Shown here in pieces: positions 27,943 through 36,474 of a DNA stretch of 64,000 nt (positions within the stretch are counted from its first letter, which is position 1; each line of letters starts with the position of its first letter). A program made the position numbers and the translations under genes. The stretch is from assembly GCA_031285625.1 (NCBI GenBank), contig JAITVV010000029.1, positions 38,875-102,874 of the forward strand, given 5' to 3'. Below the pieces are notes generated by a model. It was not told the DNA's origin, searched no databases, and worked only from the letters and a program-made list of their open reading frames with translations. Origin of the DNA: Prevotella sp. Its GTDB lineage: Bacteria > Bacteroidota > Bacteroidia > Bacteroidales > Dysgonomonadaceae.

Positions 27943-28395
27943 TTATTTACTCAATAATTTCTTTACAGTTTCTGATATAGCCTTACCTGCTGCTACACCT
28001 GCAAGGGATTTTGTGGCAACACCCATAACCTTACCCATATCGGCAGGAGATGTAGCTCCAACCTGAGCAATAATTTCAGCTACTTTAGTATCCAGTTCTT
28101 CCTGAGATAATTGCTTTGGTAAGTATGTTTCAATAACTGCCAGCTCTGCCAGTTCTTTTTCAGCGAGGTCAGCACGGTTCTGCCCCGAATATATCTCGGC
28201 ACTATCCCGGCGTTGTTTAGCCATTTTCTGCATTATCTGGATGGCAGTCTCATCAGATAACTCATCACTCGCTCCTTTAGCTGTTTTCGCTTCTAAAAAC
28301 TCTTTTTTCATTCCGCGCAATGCTTCCAGTCTGATTTTATCTTTTGCACGCATTGCATCTTTGATATCTTCGCTTACTTTATCAAATAAGTTCAT
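27943..28395 (-). CDS. YqeY/GatB-tail domain protein
   Basis: 150 residues with the YqeY pattern: an N-terminal helical half (DIKDAMRAKDKIRLEALRGMKKEFLEAK), then a GatB-tail-like half with ETYLPKQLSQEELD and GATSPADMGKVMGV. The second half resembles the tRNA-binding tail of the amidotransferase subunit GatB. The family's function is unsettled. It starts 16 bp after the ftsZ stop and is the last gene of the dcw operon here. Full length. Confidence 0.9.
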   Translation of the reverse strand: MNLFDKVSEDIKDAMRAKDKIRLEALRGMKKEFLEAKTAKGASDELSDETAIQIMQKMAKQRRDSAEIYSGQNRADLAEKELAELAVIETYLPKQLSQEELDTKVAEIIAQVGATSPADMGKVMGVATKSLAGVAAGKAISETVKKLLSK

Positions 28396-28411
28396 CTGTT
28401 ATATTGTTTGT

Positions 28412-29698
28412 TTAGTCGTTAAAAAGCCCTCCCTGTTTTCTTTGCTCAGGCTTATAATCACTAGGGTTGAATTTCTCGTCACGTTTAAATACCGGAGTAT
28501 TTTCCAATGCATCAACGATTTTGTCATCATCCAGTTCTTCAGATGATAGTATAATAGGTTTTTGTCCAAAGAAAGAAGATCTTACGGCTACTGTTTGTAC
28601 ACCATCTTTTCCATAATGTTTTTCAATCATTTCGTTAATGCGGCGTTTTTCTTCTTCTTCAAGACGTATACGCTCTTCTTCCTCTTCTTCGTCTATTTCG
28701 GGAACGATATCCATTCCCGGAATACTAGACATTCCAAATCCGGTCGCTAAAAGAGTTATTTTCACTCTCTCTCCTAATTTTTTATCTGTAGCAGTACCCC
28801 ATATTACTTCAATTTCAGGACCAAATCGTTTCATAAAGTTAGCCACAGCTTCCATTTCTTCTATGATAAGCGGAGCCTCTTCACTGGAATAGATATTGAA
28901 TAATATCTTTTTCGCATCAAATACATCGTTATTATTTAATAATGGGGAATGCAGTGCATTTACAATGGCATCTTCTACACGGTTATCCCCTTCGCCGTAG
29001 CCACTACTCATGATGGCTACTCCACCGTCTTTCATTATCGTTTTTACATCGGCAAAGTCGAGATTGATATGACCATGTACTGTAATGATTTCGGCAATGC
29101 CTTTAGCAGCGATAGTTAATGTATCGTCAGCTTTTGCAAACGCATTGGGTATGGTAAGGTCAGCGTAGATATCTATTAGTCGCTCATTGTTGATCACCAG
29201 AAGGGCATCTACATTCTTAGCTATATCTTCTACACCTTTCAGTGCTTGTATAATCTTCTTACGGCCTTCAAAAACAAAAGGTATGGTTACGATACCCACT
29301 GTAAGGATTCCTAAGTCTTTAGCTATGCGGGCAACAACAGGTGCTGCTCCGGTTCCGGTTCCTCCTCCCATCCCGGCAGTGATAAATACCATTCTGGTAC
29401 CATCACTCAGTAGTTTTTGAAGGTCTTCCCTGCTTTCTTCAGCAGCAGCTTTGGCTACTTCAGGACGGTTTCCAGCGCCAAGCCCTTCTGTTGTTTTCTT
29501 TCCAAGCTGTATACGGGTTTCCACAGGAGACTCGCATAGAGCCTGATTATCTGTATTACATAATGCAAAGGACACATCATGTATTCCTTCATTATACATA
29601 TGGTTTACAGCATTGCCGCCACCGCCTCCAACACCTATTACTTTTATAATTGTCTGAGTTCTTTTTGGGAATTGGAAATCCAGTATTTTTTCGTCCAT
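28412..29698 (-). CDS. ftsZ: Cell division protein FtsZ
   Basis: 428 residues. FtsZ is the tubulin-like GTPase that forms the cytokinetic Z ring. The tubulin signature GGGTGTG is at 111-117, GVGGGGGNAVN is near the start, and the T7-loop region with NLDFADVKTIMKDGG is present. The globular part ends near residue 320. The linker has an unusually acidic and then charged-helical stretch (DEEEEEERIRLEEEEKRR), and the C-terminal peptide contains DYKPEQRKQGGLFND, where FtsA and other proteins usually bind. It is 41 bp downstream of ftsA and shares its operon. Confidence 0.97.
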   Translation of the reverse strand: MDEKILDFQFPKRTQTIIKVIGVGGGGGNAVNHMYNEGIHDVSFALCNTDNQALCESPVETRIQLGKKTTEGLGAGNRPEVAKAAAEESREDLQKLLSDGTRMVFITAGMGGGTGTGAAPVVARIAKDLGILTVGIVTIPFVFEGRKKIIQALKGVEDIAKNVDALLVINNERLIDIYADLTIPNAFAKADDTLTIAAKGIAEIITVHGHINLDFADVKTIMKDGGVAIMSSGYGEGDNRVEDAIVNALHSPLLNNNDVFDAKKILFNIYSSEEAPLIIEEMEAVANFMKRFGPEIEVIWGTATDKKLGERVKITLLATGFGMSSIPGMDIVPEIDEEEEEERIRLEEEEKRRINEMIEKHYGKDGVQTVAVRSSFFGQKPIILSSEELDDDKIVDALENTPVFKRDEKFNPSDYKPEQRKQGGLFND

Positions 29699-29739
29699 AT
29701 CTTAAAGCTGTTTATTTTATAATTTAAGGAATTTGAAAA

Positions 29740-31071
29740 TTATTCTTCATCGTTGAATACAGTGCCACCAAAGTTCTGCACTTTTTCAAAGAACCTGAAG
29801 AGTGATGTTTGTCCTTTATTTTTATCTTTTTTCCCTTTCTTTGGTTTAGGGTCTTCTTCCTCATCCTCCTCTTCTTCTTTTGGCTCAGGGGTAGGAGTAG
29901 GTGGTGTAGGAGCTACATATACAGGTTCCGGTTTTGGAGCTTCTTTCTTTTCACAGTTTTCATTTGCAAAAAGTAATAGGCTCAGAGCCTGTGTATAAAG
30001 AGGGTTTTGCAACAGTTCAGCAGCGTTGTTGATATATACACGTTTTGCAGTAGCCCGCTTGACCGGCATTTGTGCCTTTTCAGCAAAATATTCAACCAAG
30101 CCATCTATTTGGGATGCACCACCAATCATAATGATTCCTGCATCCAGCTGTTCTGCATATCCTGATTCTTTGATCTGGTTTATTACATTCAGAATAATCT
30201 CATCTTGCCGTAGTTGGATCACTTTGTTTAATTCTCTAAGATCCACTTCAGGGGATGTCTCACCAGCTGCTTTATTCTTATCTTTTCCTAGTTTTCCATA
30301 ACGGATTTTATAAGTTTCGGCAGAATCGAATACAAATCCCAGTTCCTGAACGTCTTTTGTAATTGTACGGCCTCCAAAAGGGATAACAGCCATGTAGCGC
30401 AACAGCCCTTTCTTATAAATAGACAGTGTAGTAGTTCCTGCGCCAAAATCAACAAGGGCGCATCCTGCCTGCCTGTCGGGCTCATCAAGAACTAAAGCTC
30501 CTGCAGCCACAGGGCCTACTATAAATCCGGCAATATCTATTTGCGCTTTGTCTGTAATACTTTTTATCAAGTTTGCTTTGATATTAGGACGTCCTATAAC
30601 TAAGCGGTAGTGTCCTTCTATGACAGAAGCAACCTTATCAATAGGATCTTCTTCATATTGCCCTTCAATAAAGTATTCAGGGGCAAGTACACTATAATTA
30701 GCAAAAAAATCAGGCTTATTCAGTTTGGCTTGTTGCTCCATGCCATCCAGTACAGCAAAAGTAATGGGTGTTACACCATCCAGTAATTTGGTCTCCTTAT
30801 GCTCGATGGCACGAAGTGATTTACCGGCTACCGAAACATAAGCCTTGCCTATTTTTTTACCCGTTTTGTTTTCAAGCAGGTTGATAAGTTTTTTTATTTT
30901 ACCAGCTGCTTCATCTATGTTATAAATGACACCATATTTTACACACGAATCAGAAGGAATACTTTCTGATGCAAGGATAGAAATTACTCCCTGCTCATTT
31001 TTCCGGCCCAATACTCCCACTATCTTTGAAGTACCAAGGTCAATACCTACAATAAAACCTGATTGTTCCAT
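29740..31071 (-). CDS. ftsA: Cell division protein FtsA
   Basis: 443 residues from the ATG at 31071, where MEQSGFIVGIDLGTSK gives the normal actin-like N-terminus; an earlier in-frame start adds nine basic residues and is unlikely. It has the actin-fold ATPase phosphate loops GIDLGTSK and VDFGAGTTTLSIYKKG, plus the SHS2 (1C) insert (about 85-165). It tethers FtsZ to the membrane and recruits later division proteins. The C-terminus is extended (375-443): a Pro/Glu-rich tract, a run EEEEDEEED, a Lys-rich tract, and then SLFRFFEKV, the probable membrane-binding amphipathic helix. Confidence 0.96.
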   Translation of the reverse strand: MEQSGFIVGIDLGTSKIVGVLGRKNEQGVISILASESIPSDSCVKYGVIYNIDEAAGKIKKLINLLENKTGKKIGKAYVSVAGKSLRAIEHKETKLLDGVTPITFAVLDGMEQQAKLNKPDFFANYSVLAPEYFIEGQYEEDPIDKVASVIEGHYRLVIGRPNIKANLIKSITDKAQIDIAGFIVGPVAAGALVLDEPDRQAGCALVDFGAGTTTLSIYKKGLLRYMAVIPFGGRTITKDVQELGFVFDSAETYKIRYGKLGKDKNKAAGETSPEVDLRELNKVIQLRQDEIILNVINQIKESGYAEQLDAGIIMIGGASQIDGLVEYFAEKAQMPVKRATAKRVYINNAAELLQNPLYTQALSLLLFANENCEKKEAPKPEPVYVAPTPPTPTPEPKEEEEDEEEDPKPKKGKKDKNKGQTSLFRFFEKVQNFGGTVFNDEE

Positions 31072-31122
31072 ATATCTTTTCCTTTTTATCCCGATCAAAA
31101 ATCGGTTAAATCTCTATTCTAT

Positions 31123-31857
31123 TCAACGCTTTGTGCAAACAACTTGTTTGTCAAACTTTAGATTAATGACAGAATATTTATTCCATCCAGTTTCGTTAAG
31201 GCCATTTTGGTAAAATGCAAGCAGTCGGTCGAGCTTCTCTTCGTATCCGTCGAGGCTGCCCAGTATAATCTGATGATCACCTACACGGGGTATAAGTTTG
31301 ATATCGAGATTCGGCTGAACAACAATCTGCTCGATCTGTGCATTCCAAAATTTATTATCATACAAAAATAATGCAAAATTATATAAGTCGGTCTTTGCAA
31401 ACTCTTCTTTTATACTACCTGTTGCAATATGAAGGTAAGCAGATGAACGTGTAGAAAGAGGCATTTTATCCCCTTCGCTATCGATATAATAATTGCCGCT
31501 TGTGCTACTGATAACTCTCAGAATCGGCTTCCGTTCTACTATTGAGGCTTTTACCGAACCATTATTTGTAATGAATACGCTTGCACTTTTTATCAATTGA
31601 TTCGACAGGATAGCTTCTTCCAGCTCATTTGTATTAATATCTTTTAGCAATTTACCTGTTGGGTCAAGTTTTTTTTCTTTGATGAACTGCTCTATATCCT
31701 TAGATTCGATGAACTGGTCTTCGGCTGTACTATTTTTTATTTCAACTTCAAAACCGGTGCACAAGCCATCCTTCGGTTTTCCCTGAAAATAGAATGCGGA
31801 GAAAATCAAATAGCCTGCAAGAAGGCATAGTCCGATGATGACTAATACTTTTTTCAT
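31123..31857 (-). CDS. ftsQ: Cell division protein FtsQ
   Basis: 244 residues: one membrane helix near the N-terminus (about 3-24), a POTRA-like domain (about 35-105, with IEQFIKEKKL and IKSASVFITNNGSVKASIVERKPILRV) and the FtsQ/DivIB beta domain. Inner-membrane divisome protein that binds FtsL and FtsB. It lies between the GH16-like gene (6-bp gap) and ftsA (51-bp gap), the usual place before ftsA-ftsZ. Confidence 0.92.
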   Translation of the reverse strand: MKKVLVIIGLCLLAGYLIFSAFYFQGKPKDGLCTGFEVEIKNSTAEDQFIESKDIEQFIKEKKLDPTGKLLKDINTNELEEAILSNQLIKSASVFITNNGSVKASIVERKPILRVISSTSGNYYIDSEGDKMPLSTRSSAYLHIATGSIKEEFAKTDLYNFALFLYDNKFWNAQIEQIVVQPNLDIKLIPRVGDHQIILGSLDGYEEKLDRLLAFYQNGLNETGWNKYSVINLKFDKQVVCTKR

Positions 31858-31863
31858 TTTTAT

Positions 31864-32649
31864 CTATATTTTTCTATATCCTCTGACATAATCCACTGAA
31901 AATTCCTTTGGATAAATCAGATCTTTTCCTTCTTTTGTTTCACCTATAGGAATTTCGTATATATTCAGCATAAACTGCATCGGGTAATCAGGAGACTGCT
32001 TTATTGAATGGGTTAATACATTGTCAATATAAAAATCAACTTTCTCCGGAGTCCATTCTGCAGCATATATATGAAATTGCGTAACATCTATATCAAAGCG
32101 GTTTTCATAAAATGCTTCTTCAAGTTTCGGATCATTAAACTTATGTATACCATACCCGATAACTGAGCTATTCTTTTCTATATTAGTCCCTTTTATTTCA
32201 AATATACATATCTCTGCCGATTCTGCAGGATTCTCTTCATAGCCAATCATCCACAGGGCACTAACGTTCGATCTGGTATCGGGTACTTTTGCCCTTATTT
32301 CAAAATATCCGTATAGAGGCAGGTACTTCCGTTGGTTTATCTGCTCTTCCCTAACTATACATTCAGGATTGAACTTATGCTGTCCCTCGCTGGTTCCTAA
32401 TACTCCGGCATATATACCAGTTTGTATGGATGAGCATTTCACTTCGCCGTTAAACTCCGGACACCAGGGTCTCTGGTCTTTCGTGATCTTCAGTACCAGA
32501 TTATTGTCTGTAAAATGGTAACTGGGTTTGGAATTCTCTCTTGAACTCCATTGAGGCAGATAATACGGAATCCAATTATCTTCGTCTATATTATTTCCTT
32601 CAAATTCGTCATTAAATTCGAGTATATATCCTCTTTTTTCAATGGTCAT
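31864..32649 (-). CDS. GH16-like protein inside the dcw operon, catalytic motif altered
   Basis: 261 residues with no signal peptide or membrane segment. The fold markers of glycoside hydrolase family 16 are there: FNDEFEGNNIDEDNW near the start, YGYFEIRAKVP (114-124), SALWMIGY (130-137) and the C-terminal WTPEKVDFYIDNVL. The catalytic motif normally reads E-I-D-I-x-E; here it is EICIFE at 146-151. The nucleophile Glu146 and acid/base Glu151 are kept, but the central Asp is Cys148 (codon TGT). Its start overlaps the murC stop by 4 bp (ATGA) and its stop is 6 bp before ftsQ, so it is embedded in the wall/division operon. Activity and target are unknown. A cytoplasmic glycan hydrolase or a binding protein are both possible. 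Confidence 0.85.
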   Translation of the reverse strand: MTIEKRGYILEFNDEFEGNNIDEDNWIPYYLPQWSSRENSKPSYHFTDNNLVLKITKDQRPWCPEFNGEVKCSSIQTGIYAGVLGTSEGQHKFNPECIVREEQINQRKYLPLYGYFEIRAKVPDTRSNVSALWMIGYEENPAESAEICIFEIKGTNIEKNSSVIGYGIHKFNDPKLEEAFYENRFDIDVTQFHIYAAEWTPEKVDFYIDNVLTHSIKQSPDYPMQFMLNIYEIPIGETKEGKDLIYPKEFSVDYVRGYRKI

Positions 32650-34019
32650 AGATATTTCCTTTCCAATGTCCCTTTTATAGGTTCCAATAACTGATCGATG
32701 TCGCCTGCTCCAATGGTCAGGAGTATATCAATATCGTTCTTCTTATCCAATAAAGGTAATAATTCTTCCTTGTTGCACAATGTTTTAGGACATGTAACTT
32801 TGTCAAAAATGATTTTAGAAGTTACCCCTTCAATAGGTTTTTCCCTGGCAGGGTATATGTCCAATAGGATCAATTCGTCAAGCAATGAAAGGCTTTTGGC
32901 AAATTCGGGTGCAAAGTCCTTTGTTCTGCTATAAAGGTGAGGTTGAAAAATTCCTGTTACTTTACGTTCAGGATATAGTTCTTTGACTGAAGTGATGCTT
33001 GCCGCCAATTCTTCAGGATGATGGGCGTAATCATCAATCATTACTATTTTATCTGTTTTCAGTATAAAATCAAATCGGCGTTTTGCTCCCTGAAATGTTG
33101 ATATAGCATGCCGAAGTTCATCGTCAGTCACTCCATTGAGCCATGCTAAAGCCATAGAGCCTATTGAGTTCTCGATATTAATTTTGACAGGTACTCCCAG
33201 CTGAATATTATTGATTATCCCTTTTGGCGTTACAAAATCGAAACGGATTTCTCCATTCCCGATCTTTATATTTTTGGCATGAAAATCGCCCTTATCCATC
33301 GAATAAGTATATACTTTTACTCCCTTTCCTACTTTCGGAGAAAGCTTTGTATTATGTTTTAAAACCAATGATCCGTAATCCTGAATAAGTGTTGTGAATT
33401 TCTCGAAACTTTTCAGGTATTCTTCTTCTGTTCCATATATATCTAAGTGATCAGGATCTACCGACGTGATAAGTGCCATATAGGGGTGTAACCAATGAAA
33501 AGAACGGTCATATTCATCAGCTTCTATAACAGTAAATTCGCTTTTGTCGGAAAGTAAAAGGTTGCTGTTATAGTTCTTTAGAATACCTCCAAGGAAAGCA
33601 TTACAATCAAGATGTGATTGCTTTAAGATATGAGCCAGCATACTGGATGTAGTTGTTTTTCCATGTGTTCCCGCACAACATAGCGCTTTGCTTGATCTGG
33701 TTATTGTACCTAAAACTTGTGCTCTTTTCTGAATGGTAAAACTATGTGCATGAAAATATATTACCTCGTCATTATCAGAAGGTACCGCAGGGGTATATAC
33801 AACCAATGTAGTGTTTTTGTCTTTACAATATTCCGGAATAAGGCTTACACTGTCAGAATAATGAATTTCAGCACCTTCTTTAACCAGGTCTTTTGTTAAT
33901 GGAGTTTCAGTACGGTCATACCCGGCAACCTTCTTGCCTTTCGACATAAAATAACGGGCCAGGTTGCTCATCCCTATTCCTCCAATTCCAATAAAATATA
34001 TTGCTTTTATATTATCCAT
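32646..34019 (-). CDS. murC: UDP-N-acetylmuramate--L-alanine ligase
   Basis: 457 residues from the ATG at 34019; an in-frame TTG at 34031 overlaps the murG stop and would add four residues. MurC adds the first residue of the peptide stem to UDP-MurNAc with ATP. Motifs: GIGGIGMSNLA (Rossmann start), GTHGKTTTSSML (ATP P-loop), EADEYDRSF, DDYAHHPEE and GIFQPHLYSRTKDF. Cytoplasmic, full length. It is followed immediately by the GH16-like gene through a 4-bp overlap. Confidence 0.97.
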   Translation of the reverse strand: MDNIKAIYFIGIGGIGMSNLARYFMSKGKKVAGYDRTETPLTKDLVKEGAEIHYSDSVSLIPEYCKDKNTTLVVYTPAVPSDNDEVIYFHAHSFTIQKRAQVLGTITRSSKALCCAGTHGKTTTSSMLAHILKQSHLDCNAFLGGILKNYNSNLLLSDKSEFTVIEADEYDRSFHWLHPYMALITSVDPDHLDIYGTEEEYLKSFEKFTTLIQDYGSLVLKHNTKLSPKVGKGVKVYTYSMDKGDFHAKNIKIGNGEIRFDFVTPKGIINNIQLGVPVKINIENSIGSMALAWLNGVTDDELRHAISTFQGAKRRFDFILKTDKIVMIDDYAHHPEELAASITSVKELYPERKVTGIFQPHLYSRTKDFAPEFAKSLSLLDELILLDIYPAREKPIEGVTSKIIFDKVTCPKTLCNKEELLPLLDKKNDIDILLTIGAGDIDQLLEPIKGTLERKYL

Positions 34020-34027
34020 TTTATATT

Positions 34028-35143
34028 TCAATCCAGCTTTTTATTTATCAATTTTAAGGCTTCGTCTACTATCCTGTTTGCAGAATCGAATTGTGCCAAC
34101 TTGTGAATATTTTCAGATAATGATTTAAGTTTGTCTTTATCTTTGATTGTTTTTAAGGCTGTCTTAACAAGTAAGCTGTTTGCTTCTGTATCTTTCACCA
34201 AAATAGCAGCATCCTTATTAACAAGTGCCATTGCATTTTTAGTCTGATGGTCTTCAGATACATTTGGTGAAGGTACCAGTATCACAGGTTTTCCTAATAG
34301 GCTGAGTTCGGAAATAGAGCTTGCTCCCGCTCTGGATATAACCAGATCTGCGGCTTTATATGCGAGGTCCATCCGGGTTATGAATTCATTGATATGAACA
34401 TTCTGAGGGCTACCTTTGCTTGCCATATCCATATTTAGTTCGAAAGAATACAGTTTGCCACATTGCCAGACGATCTGTATATCCGAGTCAAATAAAGCAT
34501 CAATGCCGTGAAATAAGCTTTTATTTATTGTTCTTGAACCCAGGCTTCCTCCTACTGCCAGGATTGTCCTTTTCGATGGATCAAGATTAAATTCGGTATA
34601 TGCTTCTTCTTTTGTGATGTCCGGCGAAAGTAATTCTTCCCTGCAAGGATTCCCTGTAAGTACTATTCTATCTTTAGGAAAAAAGCGTTCCATACCTTCA
34701 TAAGCTACACAAATGACAGAGGCTTTCTTTCCCAAAAATTTATTTGTAATACCGGCATATGAATTTTGCTCCTGTATAAGGGTAGGAATACCTAATGCAT
34801 TTGCTTTGTATAGGGTAGGGGCACTTGCATATCCACCGACACCGATAACTATATCGGGTTCGAAATCTTTAATTACTTTTCCTGCTTCACTCAGACATTT
34901 TCTAAATTTCCACAAGGTAGAAAAGTTCTTGAACGGATTTTTCCTGTTCAATCCTGCAACTTCTAATCCAACAATATCATATCCTGCGGCAGGAACCTTT
35001 TCCATTTCCATTCTGCCTTTCGCTCCTACAAAAAGGATTGTAGAATCGGGAAAACGTTTTTTTATTGTATTAGCTATAGCAACAGCCGGAAATATATGAC
35101 CTCCGGTACCTCCTCCACTGATTATTACTCTCAGTTTTTTCAT
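34028..35143 (-). CDS. murG: UDP-N-acetylglucosamine--N-acetylmuramyl-(pentapeptide) pyrophosphoryl-undecaprenol GlcNAc transferase
   Basis: 371 residues, GT-B glycosyltransferase family 28. MurG makes lipid II from lipid I on the inner face of the membrane. Motifs: the N-terminal GGGTGGHIFPAVAIA, GVGGYASAPTL, the lipid-contacting region, and the C-terminal GGSLGSR, RAGASSISELSLLGKPVILVPSP and DHQTKNA. The start overlaps the ftsW stop by 4 bp (ATGA), indicating coupled translation. Confidence 0.97.
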   Translation of the reverse strand: MKKLRVIISGGGTGGHIFPAVAIANTIKKRFPDSTILFVGAKGRMEMEKVPAAGYDIVGLEVAGLNRKNPFKNFSTLWKFRKCLSEAGKVIKDFEPDIVIGVGGYASAPTLYKANALGIPTLIQEQNSYAGITNKFLGKKASVICVAYEGMERFFPKDRIVLTGNPCREELLSPDITKEEAYTEFNLDPSKRTILAVGGSLGSRTINKSLFHGIDALFDSDIQIVWQCGKLYSFELNMDMASKGSPQNVHINEFITRMDLAYKAADLVISRAGASSISELSLLGKPVILVPSPNVSEDHQTKNAMALVNKDAAILVKDTEANSLLVKTALKTIKDKDKLKSLSENIHKLAQFDSANRIVDEALKLINKKLD

Positions 35144-36378
35144 TCTTCTGCTTCTTTTACATTTGTTTCAAAATCAACATTCGCAATGCTCTCATCCACG
35201 TCTTCATGGTCAGAGTCATTGAGCTTAGATGAGCATGCCAAAATGATTCCAAAATAAGCACAGGTAATAATAGTGGATGTCCCCCCCCTACTAACCAGTG
35301 GTAATGGTTGACCCGTTACCGGGATCAGATTGACAGCTACGGCCATGTTTGCTAAAGCTTGTATAGTAAGTATAAGTGCAGAACCTAATATAAGGTATCT
35401 TGGAAATTTCTTTTCACATTTAGACGCTAGTACCCCACACCGGAACATCAGTGCTACATATAATAATAGAACAAATAAACCACCTAAAAGTCCCATCTCT
35501 TCCAAAATAATTGCAAAAATAAAATCAGAATAGGCCTGAGGAAGAAAATCCCTTTCTGTACCACTACCCGGAAGTCCTATAACTCCTCCATTGGCAATGG
35601 CTATTTTAGCATGCGAAACCTGATAATTATCGTCTGTTATCTTATATGCAATAGTCCCATCAGGGTTCATCATCTGCTTCTCCTCTCCGGAGTGTCTTTC
35701 AATACGGTTTTTCCAAGTTGCCAGACGTCCTGGTAAGTATTTTTCGGAGAAGTCGTCGGGTAACAGAGTGAGGCTTCCCAACAGTATAACCACTGCAGCA
35801 ATGCCGGCAACTGCGATCATGCCTAGTTTCTTCACGCTTACCTGTCCGATAAACATTAGCAGAAAACAAACACCAAACAACAGGCAAGCCGTTGACAGAT
35901 TTTCAGGGGCAATAAGTAGACAAAGTCCTGCAATAACGATTATAAGTGTTTTGAATACCCAGCTCTCATTATCAGGCTTCATTTTACTCAAAAAGAAAGC
36001 AACAAATCCGATAGCAGATATTTTAGCAAATTCGGAAGGCTGTATTGTAAATGCTCCGATGCCCAACCAACGTTGTGCACCATTGACATCCTGCCCCAGA
36101 AACATAGTAATAATAAGCAGTATCACAGATACAGGTATTCCTAACAATAAGACTGAGAAAAACCGGCTGGGAACTCTTTGTAAAAACATGACTACAGCAA
36201 AGCCTATAAGCAGGAATGCTGCATGACGAAGTATAGGAGCCCAATGGCTCTGTTGGCGGTATGCTATTGTGCTGGTGGCACTGAATACTTCAAGCAAGGA
36301 TATGATACATAATGCAATAAATATGCACCATATAACTTTATCTCCTTTAAAAGCTCTTCCTAAAAAATTGAATTCCAT
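35140..36378 (-). CDS. ftsW: Lipid II polymerase / cell division protein FtsW (SEDS family)
   Basis: 412 residues with about ten membrane helices. SEDS markers: the early AQRWLGIGAFTIQPSEFAK segment, NDNYQVSHAKIAIANGGVIGLPGSG and the conserved LPLVSRGGTS loop. FtsW polymerises glycan strands at the septum with its partner transpeptidase, here the ftsI product. The SRGG codons contain an uninterrupted run of eight G on the coding strand (C run at 35281-35288). It could in principle be RodA, but the operon position between murD and murG marks it as FtsW. The charged C-terminus (SDHEDVDESIANVDFETN) is cytoplasmic. Confidence 0.95.
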   Translation of the reverse strand: MEFNFLGRAFKGDKVIWCIFIALCIISLLEVFSATSTIAYRQQSHWAPILRHAAFLLIGFAVVMFLQRVPSRFFSVLLLGIPVSVILLIITMFLGQDVNGAQRWLGIGAFTIQPSEFAKISAIGFVAFFLSKMKPDNESWVFKTLIIVIAGLCLLIAPENLSTACLLFGVCFLLMFIGQVSVKKLGMIAVAGIAAVVILLGSLTLLPDDFSEKYLPGRLATWKNRIERHSGEEKQMMNPDGTIAYKITDDNYQVSHAKIAIANGGVIGLPGSGTERDFLPQAYSDFIFAIILEEMGLLGGLFVLLLYVALMFRCGVLASKCEKKFPRYLILGSALILTIQALANMAVAVNLIPVTGQPLPLVSRGGTSTIITCAYFGIILACSSKLNDSDHEDVDESIANVDFETNVKEAEE

Positions 36379-36450
36379 TTTGAATAAACGTTAATATTTA
36401 AAGCCATATTTCAAATTTAGAGTCTCAGGAAAGTCTTATGCTTAGATGGA

Positions 36451-36473
36451 CAATAAATAGGCTTGTGGCCTTA
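36451..36473 (+). repeat. Copy 3 of the palindromic repeat, between murD and ftsW
   Basis: Core AGGCTTGTGGCCTTA at 36459-36473, preceded by CAATAAAT. It lies just after the murD stop in a 96-bp gap. Relative to the other copies the T-A pair has become C-G and the C-G pair T-G, so the stem is still formed. Confidence 0.65.
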
Positions 36474-36474
36474 A

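Noticed and set aside
31072-31098. Longer FtsA start at 31098 and similar longer starts for mraZ, dxs, the type IX phosphoesterase and the Lys/Ala-rich protein
   Set aside because: In each case the downstream ATG reproduces the family N-terminus or the signal peptide, while the extension adds residues from the promoter region.
35768-36226. 152-codon open frame antisense to ftsW
   Set aside because: It is a shadow of the ftsW membrane helices in another frame. It has no promoter, and ftsW is unambiguous here.
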